The notes under the pieces are model-generated. The model was not told the origin of the DNA. It was given only the letters and a program-made list of their open reading frames with translations, and made no database searches. Positions 26,746 to 37,090 of a stretch of DNA of 64,000 bases are shown in pieces (position 1 is the stretch's first letter; every line of letters begins with the position of its first letter). This DNA is from Batkoa obscura (taxonomy: Eukaryota; Entomophthoromycota; Entomophthoromycetes; Entomophthorales; Batkoaceae), in contig JASVEC010000006.1 of NCBI GenBank assembly GCA_030770535.1, forward strand, positions 1,488,001 to 1,552,000, given 5' to 3'. The translations under genes and the position numbers were made by a program.

Positions 26746-26960
26746 AGATTGTTGTATAAAAGTAGATTAAATTAATAAAATTTATAATTTAATATGTTAA
26801 GATTATTGATAATAAAGTAAAATGTAGAGAGTTGATTTGTTTATTTTTATATTAAATAAATTAACTGGTATAATATTAAATAAGATTTAAAATTTTAACT
26901 AATATTTATAATTAATATTAAAAAATAAATAAAAGTTTTATATTAAAAAAAACTATGTTA

Positions 26961-28191
26961 TTATTGTTTATATAAATCATGTTTGTTAATATAATCAATT
27001 ACTTGATTTGGTAATAAATATTTGATACTCATACCTCGTTTAACAAATAACCTAATATAAATGATATAAATACAAACATTGAAATTATTTTCTATTTTAA
27101 AAAAAGTAAATTAAAATTTACCTTATCTTTGTAGATGATATATCATTATGAATTAATTGTTTAACTACAATTACATTTTTCTATAAATAATTAAAAAATA
27201 AAAAAATAAAAATAAACATTAAAATTGACTTATTTCTGTAATAATATGTAAACTTACTCTATGTTGATAAATACTATCATTGGCTAATAAAAATCCATAA
27301 ACATCAACTCCTGTCCTTTCAACTACTACTGTGCCATATTCTCCAAGGATCCTATTTAACTATATATTTTGTATCAATATTAATAATATTAATGAATTAA
27401 TGAATAAAATTCCAAAATAAACAAAAACTTACATCAAATGGATCCCAAAGTCCTGGTATACCAAAAGATTCAATTAAATCCCCACCAGCTAATAACATAA
27501 TTTTGACTTTTTTATGAATACCTAATAAAATTTAAAACAATTAATAAACCTCAACTATCATACTCCTCTTCTATTCTTCGACTTACCACTTTTAGTCACC
27601 ACTCCTCCTCTAGCTTGATTGATTTCTTTATCAAAATGATCCAACACTAATACAGACCTTTGATAAGTAGGTTGACTAGCTTCCCAATCATCTACCATTA
27701 ACCAATTTGAAGTAGAATCTACTGCCATACGACACATATCGACTCGATGTTCACTTTTAGCTAAACCTTCTTTTTGATATTTATCCGAAACAGGGGAAAA
27801 ATAACCTGCTATTAACTCAAATTTACCTAAATCTTGAATGTGATCACGAGCCATTTCTACATTTATGAAAAGGGAAATGGGTTAGTAATGAGTTTGGGGA
27901 TGTTGAAGGAAATGAGAAAAATAAGAAAGATGAGAAAGATGAAAATTAAATAATACTTACCAAATATTCTTAAATGTAAATAAGTAATCGGGGAAAAGGA
28001 ACCACATGCTACCAATATTAATGGGGTACGAGATTCATCTACAGAGTTGAAAATGGGTTAAGTATTGAATTTTAAAATGAAATTGTTTTTTATTTATTAA
28101 AGTCAAACATATAAAAAGTATATAATAATCAATAGGAAATACCTTCTAAAGCAGTAGCTAATCTATGAGTTGGAAATTGATATTCACTCAT
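26961..28191 (-). CDS. NMA1: Nicotinamide/nicotinate mononucleotide adenylyltransferase
   Basis: Makes NAD (or deamido-NAD) from NMN/NaMN and ATP. Seven exons: 28191-28143, 28038-27961, 27856-27587, 27521-27433, 27359-27258, 27180-27122 and 27051-26961, 245 residues, phases agree. Seen motifs: the nucleotide-binding GSFSPITYLHLRIFEMARD (GxFxPxTxxH), SEHRVDMCRMAV, WEASQPTYQRSVLVLDHF, KVKIMLLAGGDLIESFGIPG and the second ATP motif ISSTKIR. Exon 3 must end at the GTAAGT donor at 27586, not at the later open-frame end, to keep VVTKSGIHKKVKIMLL in frame. The C-terminus YLLPNQVIDYINKHDLY is typical. No organelle signal, so likely nuclear or cytosolic. Confidence 0.95.
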
Positions 28192-30599
28192 TTCCAATTG
28201 AAATTTTGTTTTATATAATTTATCTAACTTAACAATCCGCACAAGAACAACCAACAGAGTCCAATTATCTTTTTATTTTATACTTATTTATAATTTAAGT
28301 CAGTTGAGTTGAATTTAATAATAAAATCAAAAGGTTATCTTCAACTATTCTTTTTTTAGTAAATTTCATTGGCCATTCTCGGTAAAATGGGATTAATTCC
28401 ACCAATTATTGATGCGATGACTCTTTATGATAAGAGTTAAGTTACAATATTGTATTTTATTGTTAATGGCAAATAGTATTTTATTAGATAGAGTTTATTT
28501 GGTAAATTATAATAGAATTGATTAATAACATGCTCATGTTATAAACTGTTCATATTAAAAAACGTTCGTTATATGAAATAAAAGGATGAAAAGCTAAGTT
28601 AATAGATGGAAATTGTCTTTATAATTATTAAAATATTAGTACTCTTAGTTTAGTAAGTTTAATTCTCTATTTTATCTTATAATTATTACGTTTCTTTATT
28701 ATTATTTTAAATTCAACCATATTAAATTATTTAACCATTGGGTCATTCTGTCTCTAATTATAAAAACCTAAGTATTTTTTTAAAATGATATGTTAATAAT
28801 TATTATATACTAATTTTTAAACAGATACGGTATTTATTATATATAATAAACTATATATCTCTTAATTCTATATGGATCAGATAACTCTTTATTCTTCAAT
28901 TAAAAAATAAAAGAACATTCTTTTATTTAGAAACAAGTAGAAATACTCAATTGTAGCTTAAAATCATTTATTTACTACAAAATAAACAATCACTTGTATT
29001 AAATATTTTCAAAATATTGATATGTTGAAGCTTGAGATAATTAAGATGTTATTCTATGTTATTCTATGTTATTCTATTAAACTAACATTAACTTTATTAA
29101 TTTAGATATTTAGGTATTTGTTTTAAGTCGTTATCTATCATTGTGAGTAATACGTTTATTAGAATTATAGATTTTTAATAGTTAAATGATGAACTTAAAT
29201 TATGACTTAAATTCATTTTTAAAACTTGAAAGTGTATTCAAATTTATTAGATTCTGATCTGGGCTTAGTTTTATAATAAGTTGAATTTTATTTCAAAAGG
29301 ATGAAAAATTCAAATAAGTGACATGAAGTACTTTTTACCACATTGCAATCCTTAATGTTTAATAGTTAAAATACTAATTTATAATGAAATTTAATTATTA
29401 AGTTAAAATGAGGTCTTTTTATGAATTTAAGCTATTCATTTCATTTTATTTAATAAATTTTCATTTTAAAATCAATTCAAAAATTTAGACAATAAATTCG
29501 CAATAAATAAACCATTCTATTGAAACTAATTTACTAAGCTTAAATAAATCGAAATTATACTAACTCAATGACTTTAACTAAAAGGGAAATGAACAATTCA
29601 TTATTCTACTAATATAAGAGTGTTGAAATTCAACAGTTTAATATTAGATTTTAAACTTCTTTTAAGGTAAAGTGAAAATTTATTAATAGTCCTATAGAAA
29701 AAAGGAGAACTGATATATCCCCCACGTTTGAAAAGATTGAATAATAATCCAATGATAAGACTTAAATTACCTCAAACTTCAATAATCATTTGTTAACCTT
29801 TTGTAAGGGGTTGATGGTTTTAAATAAAAGTATAAGGGGGTGTTGAATTAATTTCATATTTCATGTTAGAAAACTAGAATCTAATTTTAATTAATAAAGT
29901 AAAAATAAAAGCAGCAAAATAAGATGATTTTTATCATTAAATAGTTAACATTCATTAATATCAATCAATTATAAATAATAATAATGACTATTAATTATTC
30001 TAACATTTTATTAAAATGAGTTAACTTAAAATAAGATGGCTGTTGTTATCAATTTTTATTTAAGTTTCTAATTAATTTAGAAAAAGTTAATAAAGCTTGA
30101 ACAAAAAAGAAATTCAATTAACCAATTAAATTTTAAAGATAGATTAAAATCTAATAAGATCTACCAATAATATTAGACTCTTTTAAAAATAGGATTTTAG
30201 TTTAAAAATTAAGTTAATATCCACGCCCATAAATTTTAATAGAATCATTAGCAATTTTTGAAGGAGGCTAAATCTTAAGCAAAATTACCAAGTTTAGTTA
30301 AAATGACTAGCAATTAGATCTTTTAAATGCTTCAAATGAGCCATGATAAAGCTGTAGGTTAACCAAAATAGGTGCATTTTAAACCTTAAACATGCAAAAA
30401 GTTAAATAATATTTTCTATTTTCTATTTTTTTTTAAAATGGATCGTTTAAAGCCCATTTGAGAAAAAAAAAGGGCTGACTATTTAAGCCATTGAATTGAA
30501 CAATTTAATTAATTTTTTTTAAAATTTTATTAATCTCATAGACTTTAAAATCCAAAATAAATTTATATTTCATATAATTGAACAATAAACAATAGCAAT
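28192..30599. other. 2.4 kb intergenic
   Basis: AT-rich and without coding signal on either strand. A short tandem repeat of GTTATTCTAT (about three units) lies at 29047-29075. No MITE copy of the common family is here. Confidence 0.5.
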
Positions 30600-31254
30600 A
30601 TGCCCTTTCGATTCAATCCCAATCCATCCGTACAACAACATTATCGTAGTAAATCCGTTTGTATATTAAAATGTAGTTCATGTCAAACATATATTTGTAA
30701 CCGTGGAATGAAGGTAACTTAGTTTTTTAAGATAATTAAACAAACTCAACTTATACTATTTTCTTTTAGGCAATGTTATTAGCAGATACAAAAAAAGAGC
30801 TTTATTCGACTGATGCACCACCTAAATCGTAACGTTTATTCTTATTAACTAGTTAAAAAAAATGGAAATATTAAAAATTTGTTTTAGTGTTCAATTAATT
30901 GAAGAGGATTATGTGACACCGAATTGTAGGTGTCGTATACGTAATGTAGCATGTCTTGGATGGTAAGTCAATTAATTTGTATAAAGTTGATAAAAATCCA
31001 ACTGATAATTAAAAATAAAACAACTAAATTTGAATTTCTATAGTGGTAATGAGATTGGGTATCATATAACACAGCCATGTATTGCCTGTTTAGAATCTTG
31101 TAATAATGGTCATTTTTGGATGTTTCATACGGATTCGGTTTATTCTGAAGAAAGAATGGATAATAAAAACAATAGGACATTATTATGGACCGTGCTGGCA
31201 CTTAATGAGTATGATTATGAATTCAATAATGAATTGGAAGTAATTTGTCGTTAA
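30600..31254 (+). CDS. FAM72: FAM72 family protein
   Basis: Four exons: 30600-30713, 30770-30828, 30888-30962 and 31044-31254, 152 residues (human FAM72 has about 149). Strong family match: CILKCSSCQTYICNRGMKAM, LLADTKKELYSTDAPP, CRCRIRNVACLGCGNEIGYH, PCIACLESCNNGHFWMFH and the C-terminal LLWTVLALNE. Three or four CxxC pairs suggest a zinc-bound, MIS18/Yippee-like beta-fold. Human FAM72A binds the uracil glycosylase UNG2 and promotes its loss; whether the fungal protein does this is unknown. Splice phases agree and each junction restores a conserved motif. Confidence 0.92.
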
Positions 31255-31721
31255 AAAATAATATTAATTTTAGTAGAACTCTAATACGCAAAGCTTGTTA
31301 TTTTTGATTGAATTCAATGTCTCATCTTAACCAATTGCGATTCTCTAGTCCTATCCCCTTCTCTAAGTTTCTTTTCTTTTTACTTATCCCCCAATCTAAG
31401 TGTACCTCTTATTCATCTCTTATCTATACCAGTTCTTTTTACCCACCCCCTCTTTTTTAGTCTATTTTTATTAAACCCTATTCAAAATTCTACCGCTTAT
31501 TAGTTTTCCACTGTCTTGGTAACTGCCATTTAATATATTTAATTTAATTAAAAGAAATACCATTTTAAAATGGAATTGAAAGAAGCAACTAAGTTATAGT
31601 TCTTATTGACTAGAATTTATACTAAGTATAATTTATGATCCTTTGCAAGAACTCTTAAGTATTATTTGTAAACTAAAAAATGAAAATTAGTTTAATTAAA
31701 AATTGTCAGTTAATGGTTCAT
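31255..31721. other. Intergenic between FAM72 gene and tRNA
   Basis: Starts with a pyrimidine-rich stretch (31320-31480) on the plus strand, probably the 3' flank of the FAM72 gene, then AT-rich sequence. No gene seen. Confidence 0.5.
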
Positions 31722-31793
31722 AGCAAATTGGCGCAGAGGAAGCGCGCGGGGCTCATAACCCCGAGGTCGTAGGATCGAAACCTACATTTGCTA
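31722..31793 (+). tRNA. Initiator tRNA-Met (CAT anticodon)
   Basis: 72 nt, no intron, folds fully. The acceptor stem pairs AGCAAAT with ATTTGCT, then the discriminator A. D stem GCGC/GCGC, anticodon stem GGGG/CCCC around CTCATAA, T stem GTAGG/CCTAC. Initiator marks are all visible: A1-U72 as first pair, three or more G-C pairs next to the anticodon loop, and the T loop ATCGAAA with A54 and A60. It therefore starts translation rather than elongates. Internal A and B boxes (TGGCGCAGAGG; GGATCGAAACC) serve as the Pol III promoter. The 3' CCA is not encoded, as expected. Confidence 0.96.
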
Positions 31794-31798
31794 ACTTG

Positions 31799-31807
31799 TT
31801 TTTTTTT
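31799..31807 (+). terminator. Pol III T-run terminator
   Basis: Nine T residues begin five bases after the tRNA 3' end, the usual RNA polymerase III stop. Confidence 0.85.
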
Positions 31808-32380
31808 CAATTAGCTTAGTTTCAGAGTATATTGCTAGTTTTAATTTTATATTTTTGATTAGTTTTAAGTGATATTGAAATTCAATTATCTGTTTCATTA
31901 TAAAACTTGTTTTGAAGATTTATTAAAATAATTTAATAAGCTCAATACTTGTTTAGCTTTACATAAATTTTTACACGTTATACTTGTAGTTTAAAGTATT
32001 TTATTCCATTTATATAAAAATGTGAAAATAATTGAGATTTAACATACATGACATTTGTTATGATTTAAAATAATAAGGATCTTATATGCTTTGTTATATA
32101 TCATTTCTTTTTGATAATTTTAATGAAAATTTATTCATTGGAATTTCAAGCTATTCAATATTAGATTAATCTTTCAATATTTTTTCATTAACATGTTTAT
32201 TAAAACCTTTCTGTTTTTTGCTTTTCCTATATTCTATCTTTAAAATGATTGCTTGGTAACTTATTCCAGAATTCAAAAATATACTAATAATGATATTGTT
32301 TTATTGAGTTGCATAGTTATTTAACGTATCTAAAGCAAATTAAAATAAATTCAATAAACTTAACTTTATTATACAGTTAA
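31808..32380. other. Intergenic
   Basis: AT-rich spacer between the tRNA and the 3' end of the first methyltransferase gene. Nothing recognisable. Confidence 0.5.
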
Positions 32381-33221
32381 TTATTCTTTAACACCAAGTA
32401 ACAGCTTAATATTCCAAGTAACTTTCCTATTAATAGATGGATCCTTACCCCAAGCCTCAAGCATTTCACTATAATGATCTTGAATAACGTCTTTTCCAGT
32501 ATTTTCAAAGTACAATTGGGCAGCTGAACTAGTTTTAAAAAACTCACAATATTGATTAAAATTCATTTCTTTACTCACTGAAAATTCTTGGTTAACACCA
32601 TTTTCACCACATTGAAAATTATCAGGTTTTTTAAATGGCCAAGGTAAATTAGCATATCCATTACTTACATAATTAACTTCTTCAGCTTCAAATTGTTTTA
32701 CCTTTTCAATGTGAATTTTGTTTTGTACTTCATCAATTTGTTCATTGATCGTTGGTAGATAATACGTCCAAGCTGCTATAACCCCTCCTTTTTTTAATAC
32801 TTTATTAACTCGCTCATAGAATTTATCAAATGGAAACCAATGGATGCCCACAGCTATAGTGATTAAATCAACTGAGTTTGGTGCTATTAAATTGGAGTCA
32901 ATGGCTTCGCTTGGCTCTACTTCATATCTTATATTAGGCTTTTTTATTGCTTCAGAAATTTGCTTTTCACTTAAATCGGTGGCTATTACATCATCAAAAT
33001 AATCCGCTAATAAACTTGCAGCTTGACCATTTCCAGTGGCTACATCCCTAAAGAATAGGTTGGTTTTAAATAAACGATGGATAGGTATTGACTTACCATA
33101 CTAGTCTTTTTTCATTTACAAAGGATACTAAATACTCAATTAAATCCTTTTGATGTGTTGGACGATAAACGGCGTAGTTTTTTGAATGGTTAGAAAATAA
33201 ATCTTTGCTTTCACTCTTCAT
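32381..33221 (-). CDS. SAM-dependent methyltransferase, copy A
   Basis: Two exons, 33221-33097 and 33047-32381, 263 residues. Class I methyltransferase of the Crg1/trans-aconitate/UbiE-like group. The SAM loop DVATGNGQAASLL (about 43-55) is followed by an acidic strand end (VIATDLSEKQI), NSVDLITIAVGIHWFPFDKF and LKKGGVIAAW. The C-terminal half (from about 145) covers the substrate site and differs from copy B. The substrate is unknown; the yeast relatives methylate small carboxylates or lipids. It is divergent from copy B, and the first 320 bp of exon 2 plus most of the intron are identical to copy B, while both sides have diverged strongly. Confidence 0.88.
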
Positions 33222-33679
33222 TGTTGTTTAATATATATATTATTTTCGGTTGTTATTTATACTTTTTATTTATCAACGTCATCCCTTAAGTGTGATATAG
33301 CATAACTTGTTATTAATAAGTTGTGATTTGATTTAGTATTCTGAAAATAGAATATCTCATTTTTACAATGTCTTTACAATGTCTTTACAATGTTATTCTA
33401 GCTCTAATAACAATTGTTAGTCAGATTAAAAATAAACTATTTTTATACTTGAATATAAGTACAGTATTTTAATTACAAACTATACAAACTAAATCATTTT
33501 ATTTATAATTTGTCTTATTATGCTTCAGGACAATTTTAGAACTTACGGATTAAGGGTGAAAATAACTCCGCAAGAGTGACTATATATAAGTAACCATGAC
33601 AAAGGTTAACAAAACTATATAAATGTTAAAAAGGAATAAAATTTTATCAAGTATTTTAACTAAAATTAAGTTTACAAAT
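33222..33679. promoter_or_regulatory. Shared divergent upstream region of the methyltransferase pair
   Basis: Spacer between two head-to-head paralogues, so it should hold both promoters. It contains three tandem copies of ACAATGTCTTT (about 33365-33395). In-frame ATG codons upstream of copy B (33623) offer a 19-residue basic extension that copy A lacks. Confidence 0.4.
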
Positions 33680-34517
33680 ATGAAAAGTGAAAGCAAAGAT
33701 TTATTTTCTAACCATTCTAAAATATATGCTCAAAATAGGCCATCCCATCCAAAGGAGCTGTTCGATTATTTAACAAAGAATATTACAAAAAGAGAGTTGG
33801 TTTGGTAAATCAATACCTATCCATCGTTTATTTAAAACCAACCTATTCTTTAGGGATGTAGCCACTGGAAATGGTCAAGCTGCAAGTTTATTAGCGGATT
33901 ATTTTGATGATGTAATAGCCACCGATTTAAGTGAAAAGCAAATTTCTGAAGCAATAAAAAAGCCTAATATAAGATATGAAGTAGAGCCAAGCGAAGCCAT
34001 TGACTCCAATTTAATAGCACCAAACTCAGTTGATTTAATCACTATAGCTGTGGGCATCCATTGGTTTCCATTTGATAAATTCTATGAGCGAGTTAATAAA
34101 GTATTAAAAAAAGGAGGGGTTATAGCAGCGTGGGTTTACTGGCACCCTGAAGTTAACGAAGAAGTTAATCGAATACATGTTCAAATTGAAAAAGAATACT
34201 TTGAAAAATATGACCCTATAGAGGTTGAACATTGTAAAAAAGGGTATTCTACTATCCCTTGGCCTTTTAAAACACCAGAGTGGCATACAAAGGATTCCGA
34301 TGGAGTCAATAAACAGTTTTCGTCGGTTAAATATTTAAATTTGGAACAATATTGTGATTATCTTAGAACTCGATCATCAGCGCAATTGTATAAAGAGGAT
34401 ACCGGGAAAGATGCGCTTACTGAGAATTACGAACAACTTTTGAAGGCTTGGGGAGAGCCGGAGGAGGTTAAAAAGGTAGTATGGAATATGAAACTTTTGG
34501 TTGGGATTAAAGAATAA
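33680..34517 (+). CDS. SAM-dependent methyltransferase, copy B
   Basis: Two exons, 33680-33804 and 33854-34517, 262 residues from the Met that aligns with copy A (MKSESKDLFSNHSK). A Met at 33623 in the same frame would add MLKRNKILSSILTKIKFTN, basic and Ser/Thr-containing, possibly a mitochondrial signal. Same class I fold with DVATGNGQAASLL and LKKGGVIAAW. The C-terminal half (YWHPEVNEEVNRIHVQ ... VKKVVWNMKLLVGIKE) is only about half identical to copy A, suggesting a different substrate. The 320-bp tract 33810-34129, spanning intron and exon, matches copy A base for base. Confidence 0.88.
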
Positions 34518-35370
34518 TTTTAAATAAAGGATAGTTGTATGTCTATTGAGTTTATAAATTTTTATTAAGTTGCTATAATCATTTCTAAGTTTACTGATAA
34601 AAACTATTTATAATATAATATCATCATTTTCTTTTACAGGTATTTGATTAGAGTGATGTTGTATTAATTACAAGGGGTAGGGGCAACCTTTTGATGAGTT
34701 AGTGTAACCATTATTGATGTGAAGTCAAAAACATTTTTAGTTCTAGTTGTATCACTCAACTGACCACAGGCATATTAGTTTATAAACATATGAAAAATAT
34801 TAATTTCTTAAATTTTATAACAGTATTTTTGAAAACTATTTCTTTACTCTAGAAAACAAAATTATATATTTTTTAGATGGCGTCAATAACAGATTTAAAA
34901 ATTTCCAAACAGCATTTACTCTGAGGTATTATAAAAGTATTAATTCGCCCTTTTGTGTAACTTACTTATTATCTTATTGAAGCCAAACTTAAACTAGTGT
35001 GGAGTAATATTCTCATCTAACAAATTGGCAGGCTGTGAGTTTATACATAGTAATAAGCCCTATAGCTTAGTATGAATTATAGGCAGGTTTACTACGCTAA
35101 GCAGTATTAACAAACTCTACAGCTACTAAAAAATAGCACGTTCGTTATATTGGAAACCTATTATCTATACAAAGATCATGTACCTATGTTTAGAAAAGAA
35201 CTTAAAAGATCAACTAAGGTCTTTGATATCCCCAGGATGTTTTTGTCTTTTTGGGACATTTTTAAAATTATAATAAAAAGATCAAAAAAATAGTCTGAAT
35301 GATTAGATCTGATACAATGACAATTTTATGTCTTTTATATTTTATTATTTTTATAAAACAAAGAGTGTAA

Positions 35371-35474
35371 ATATGAGGGTGTTTTTTGGTTTCATCACTT
35401 TTTCCATCTTTAAGCGTTATATGAGTGGAAAAATCATTAGTAAAATTTTTAAACAAAAAAATACATTCCCATAT
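35371..35474 (-). mobile_element. MITE family 1, copy 3
   Basis: Reverse orientation, TA-flanked: starts TATGAGGGTGTTTTTTGG, ends ACATTCCCATA. It shares AAGCGTTATATGAG and AATCATTAG with the inverted copy at 35930-36034 only; other copies have AAGCGCTATTTGAG and AATTGTTAG. Confidence 0.88.
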
Positions 35475-35929
35475 ATTTTCTGGAATTAGATGTAAATTTT
35501 GATAATAATTTAAAAGCTAAAGTTCTAATCATTTAAGATATTGTATAGAAAACACATCAAGCATATTTTAAAGGCTTTTTTAACTATATTTTTAATAATT
35601 TGATAGTTTTATTACATATTATTATAGGATATTTATATTAAGTATGTGTTAAAATTTAGACTATAAAAAAGCTTTAACAATTTTATAAATAAATTTCAAT
35701 AAACATTAAAGTTTAAAGTAACTTGTAGGTAAATGGATTTATATTATAAATATTTTATTTAAAAAATTCATTACAATTAAAATTTATTAATCAAAAACAT
35801 TACATATAGATATTAAGCTGTTATATGTGTTTTTTAAAGTTTTTATATTAAATTATTAACTTTTAAAGTTGAGAAAGTTTGAAAACCAATTAAACATACT
35901 TAATTGTTTATATATAACTATAATAAAAT

Positions 35930-36034
35930 ATATGGGGATGTATTTTTGTGTTTAAAAATTTTACTAATGATTTTTCCACTCATATAACGCTTAAAGATGG
36001 AAAAAGTGATGAAGCCAAAAAAACACCCCCATAT
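35930..36034 (+). mobile_element. MITE family 1, copy 4
   Basis: Forward orientation, TA-flanked: starts TATGGGGATGTATTTTTG, ends ACACCCCCATA. Inverted partner of copy 3 with the same private substitutions. Together they bound a 664-bp unit. Confidence 0.9.
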
Positions 36035-36348
36035 GTTGACAAAATTAAAATTAAATAAATTAAACAATTTTTATATATTTCTTGTATTATTAGGTCGTGG
36101 GTTTTATAATCTTGGTTTCTTTGGTGAGTCTTGATTGGTAAGAGTATAAGATTACTACAACATAGCTTTTTTACAAATTAACTAAATTTTTAGACGTAAA
36201 AATATTTGCTATTGCAACCAGGAATATTTTTCAACCAAAAAAGTATGACTAATTATATAATGACCTTAAATAACTTTTAAAGTATCGTTATCTAGAAAAA
36301 CATGTTCGATTTAAAGTTGGAAGGTCTTACATATGAGTTAGTTTATAA

Positions 36349-36609
36349 TTAAAGTCTATATTTTTGAAGCTTTTCCTTCAGATTTTGATAGTTATGGACA
36401 AATTCCCTATAGGAATTGTCGCCCCTTTGAATAAGTTTAAAATTATTAATATAAGACTGAGCTGTAAATTTTTTACTTTTGAACCTAGCCGGATCATTAA
36501 CTTTACCCATCAATAAATAAAATAGAATATTATTTGATAAATAATTATTAAGATACTGGTGAATTATTAAACTACTAAAACTACTATTTTCAATTATATT
36601 CCGATTAAA
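36349..36609 (-). other. Unassigned open frame, possibly an old retroelement gag-like remnant
   Basis: About 85 codons without a recognised family. The second half (FKSKKFTAQSYINNFKLIQR, then GDNSYREFVHNYQ) has a spacing of aromatic and Leu residues faintly like retroelement gag proteins. If so it is a short, broken fossil; it could equally be the last exon of an unknown host gene. Confidence 0.25.
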
Positions 36610-36793
36610 TTATAATAAAATACACCAAAATAAAATAAGATTCCAAATAGCCAAGGAGCTTTAAAATTTTAATTCAGCAATGTCTTAATCTAAAATGGCT
36701 TGGCATACACCATATTTTAAGAAAGACTATAAAAAGAAATAAAAATTAACATTTTGATTTCAAAAAATATATAATATTTTATATCAATACAAA

Positions 36794-37090
36794 ATGCGTT
36801 TGAATACCTTAATTATATCTGTATTCCTTACCTTAGTAACTACTCAAGATAGCTCTAGTACCTCTCCTGATTCAGCAATGAATACCTCTAATCCTAGTAT
36901 GGCAGGCACTCAATCACCAACTGTTATTGCTGGTGATACTGCATCTACTTCAGCTTCAGCTAGCGATATGTCAACTACTGATAGTGGAGCTTCTACTACC
37001 ACTTCTGCCACTTCTTCTGGATTTTCAATTAAGTCAAGTCTTGTAGCCTCCCTCTTTAGTACTATTGTCGCTGGTTATCTTGCTAATTAA
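36794..37090 (+). CDS. Ser/Thr-rich GPI-anchored cell-surface protein
   Basis: Single exon, 98 residues. N-terminal signal peptide (MRLNTLIISVFLTLVTT), then about 60 residues of Ser, Thr, Ala, Gly and Asp with no Cys (a mucin-like, heavily O-mannosylated stalk in fungi), then a short spacer with Ser/Gly and a C-terminal hydrophobic segment (SLVASLFSTIVAGYLAN) with the layout of a GPI-attachment signal. It would sit on the plasma membrane or cell wall. No enzymatic domain. Codon usage is richer in C than in the neighbours, as expected for a Ser/Thr-rich surface protein. Confidence 0.8.
   Translation: MRLNTLIISVFLTLVTTQDSSSTSPDSAMNTSNPSMAGTQSPTVIAGDTASTSASASDMSTTDSGASTTTSATSSGFSIKSSLVASLFSTIVAGYLAN

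Larger units (their letters stand above)
34518..36793. other. 2.3 kb repeat-bearing intergenic region
   Basis: Holds two inverted MITE copies (35371-35474 and 35930-36034) and an unassigned minus-strand open frame (36349-36609). From about 35110 to 35290 the plus strand has two overlapping open frames with ordinary amino acid mix but no recognisable protein. No intact gene seen. Confidence 0.5.

Noticed and set aside
28192-30599. Search for a second tRNA or snRNA in the long spacer
   Set aside because: No cloverleaf or A/B box pair could be found by eye.
34977-35290. Two overlapping open frames on the plus strand next to MITE copy 3
   Set aside because: Both stay open for 40-60 codons, neither shows a family; cannot choose between them or exclude chance.
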